Positions 62,579 to 64,000 of a stretch of DNA of 64,000 bases are shown here, piece by piece. The translations under genes were made by a program, and so were the position numbers. Origin of the DNA: Pampus argenteus (taxonomy: Eukaryota > Chordata > Actinopteri > Scombriformes > Stromateidae). The stretch is taken from NCBI GenBank assembly GCA_036937835.1, contig CM072874.1:13902001-13966000 (forward strand), given 5' to 3'. The notes below the pieces were generated by a model, which was given only the letters and a program-made list of their open reading frames with translations, did no database searches and was not told the origin of the DNA. Position 1 is the stretch's first letter. Each line of letters starts with the position of its first letter.

Positions 62579-64000
<1,422 letters not shown>

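Overview
The window is vertebrate genomic DNA, almost certainly from a teleost fish, probably a percomorph. The evidence is short GT-AG-bounded coding exons lost in long AT-rich introns, very many (CA/TG)n arrays, a decayed fish-type Tc1 transposon and several MITE-like repeats typical of teleosts. No bacterial, viral or organellar genes are seen.

All convincing coding sequence belongs to one plus-strand gene. It encodes the N-terminal part of a PDZ-GEF, a Rap guanine-nucleotide exchange factor. RAPGEF6 is the best paralogue match and RAPGEF2 the alternative. Ten constitutive-type exons were found, at 4404-4474, 5108-5164, 8898-8981, 17220-17289, 22891-23019, 53385-53516, 57573-57753, 59549-59685, 61586-61744 and 62426-62578. 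Their phases match at every junction. Together they give 1173 nt (391 codons), running from just after the usual first exon, through two cyclic-nucleotide-binding-like domains, to the start of the RasGEF N-terminal region. The true first exon lies upstream (or was missed). The PDZ, RA and catalytic CDC25-type RasGEF domains lie downstream of 64000.

The most interesting feature is a set of candidate alternative first exons inside the introns. (i) A 138-codon open frame at 22477-22890 runs without interruption into the exon at 22891, so that exon can act as part of a longer first exon. (ii) A short exon at 36725-36778 encodes an 18-residue N-terminus, has a strong start context, an upstream in-frame stop and a good donor, and splices in phase to 53385. 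(iii) A weaker candidate of the same kind lies at 52228-52347. Each would give a protein lacking the first cyclic-nucleotide-binding-like domain but keeping the second and everything after it. Use of several promoters is therefore the likely regulatory logic of this locus.

Layout: 1-4403 is upstream intron with a CTCF-like motif. 4404-17289 holds four exons of the first cNMP-like domain. 17290-23019 holds the alternative exon 1b and the basic-linker exon. 23020-53384 is a 30 kb intron with a Tc1 relic at 23982-25290, two candidate promoters, and many microsatellites and purine/pyrimidine tracts. 53385-62578 holds five exons of the acidic linker, second cNMP-like domain and start of RasGEF-N. 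62579-64000 is intron with a 127 bp TG array.
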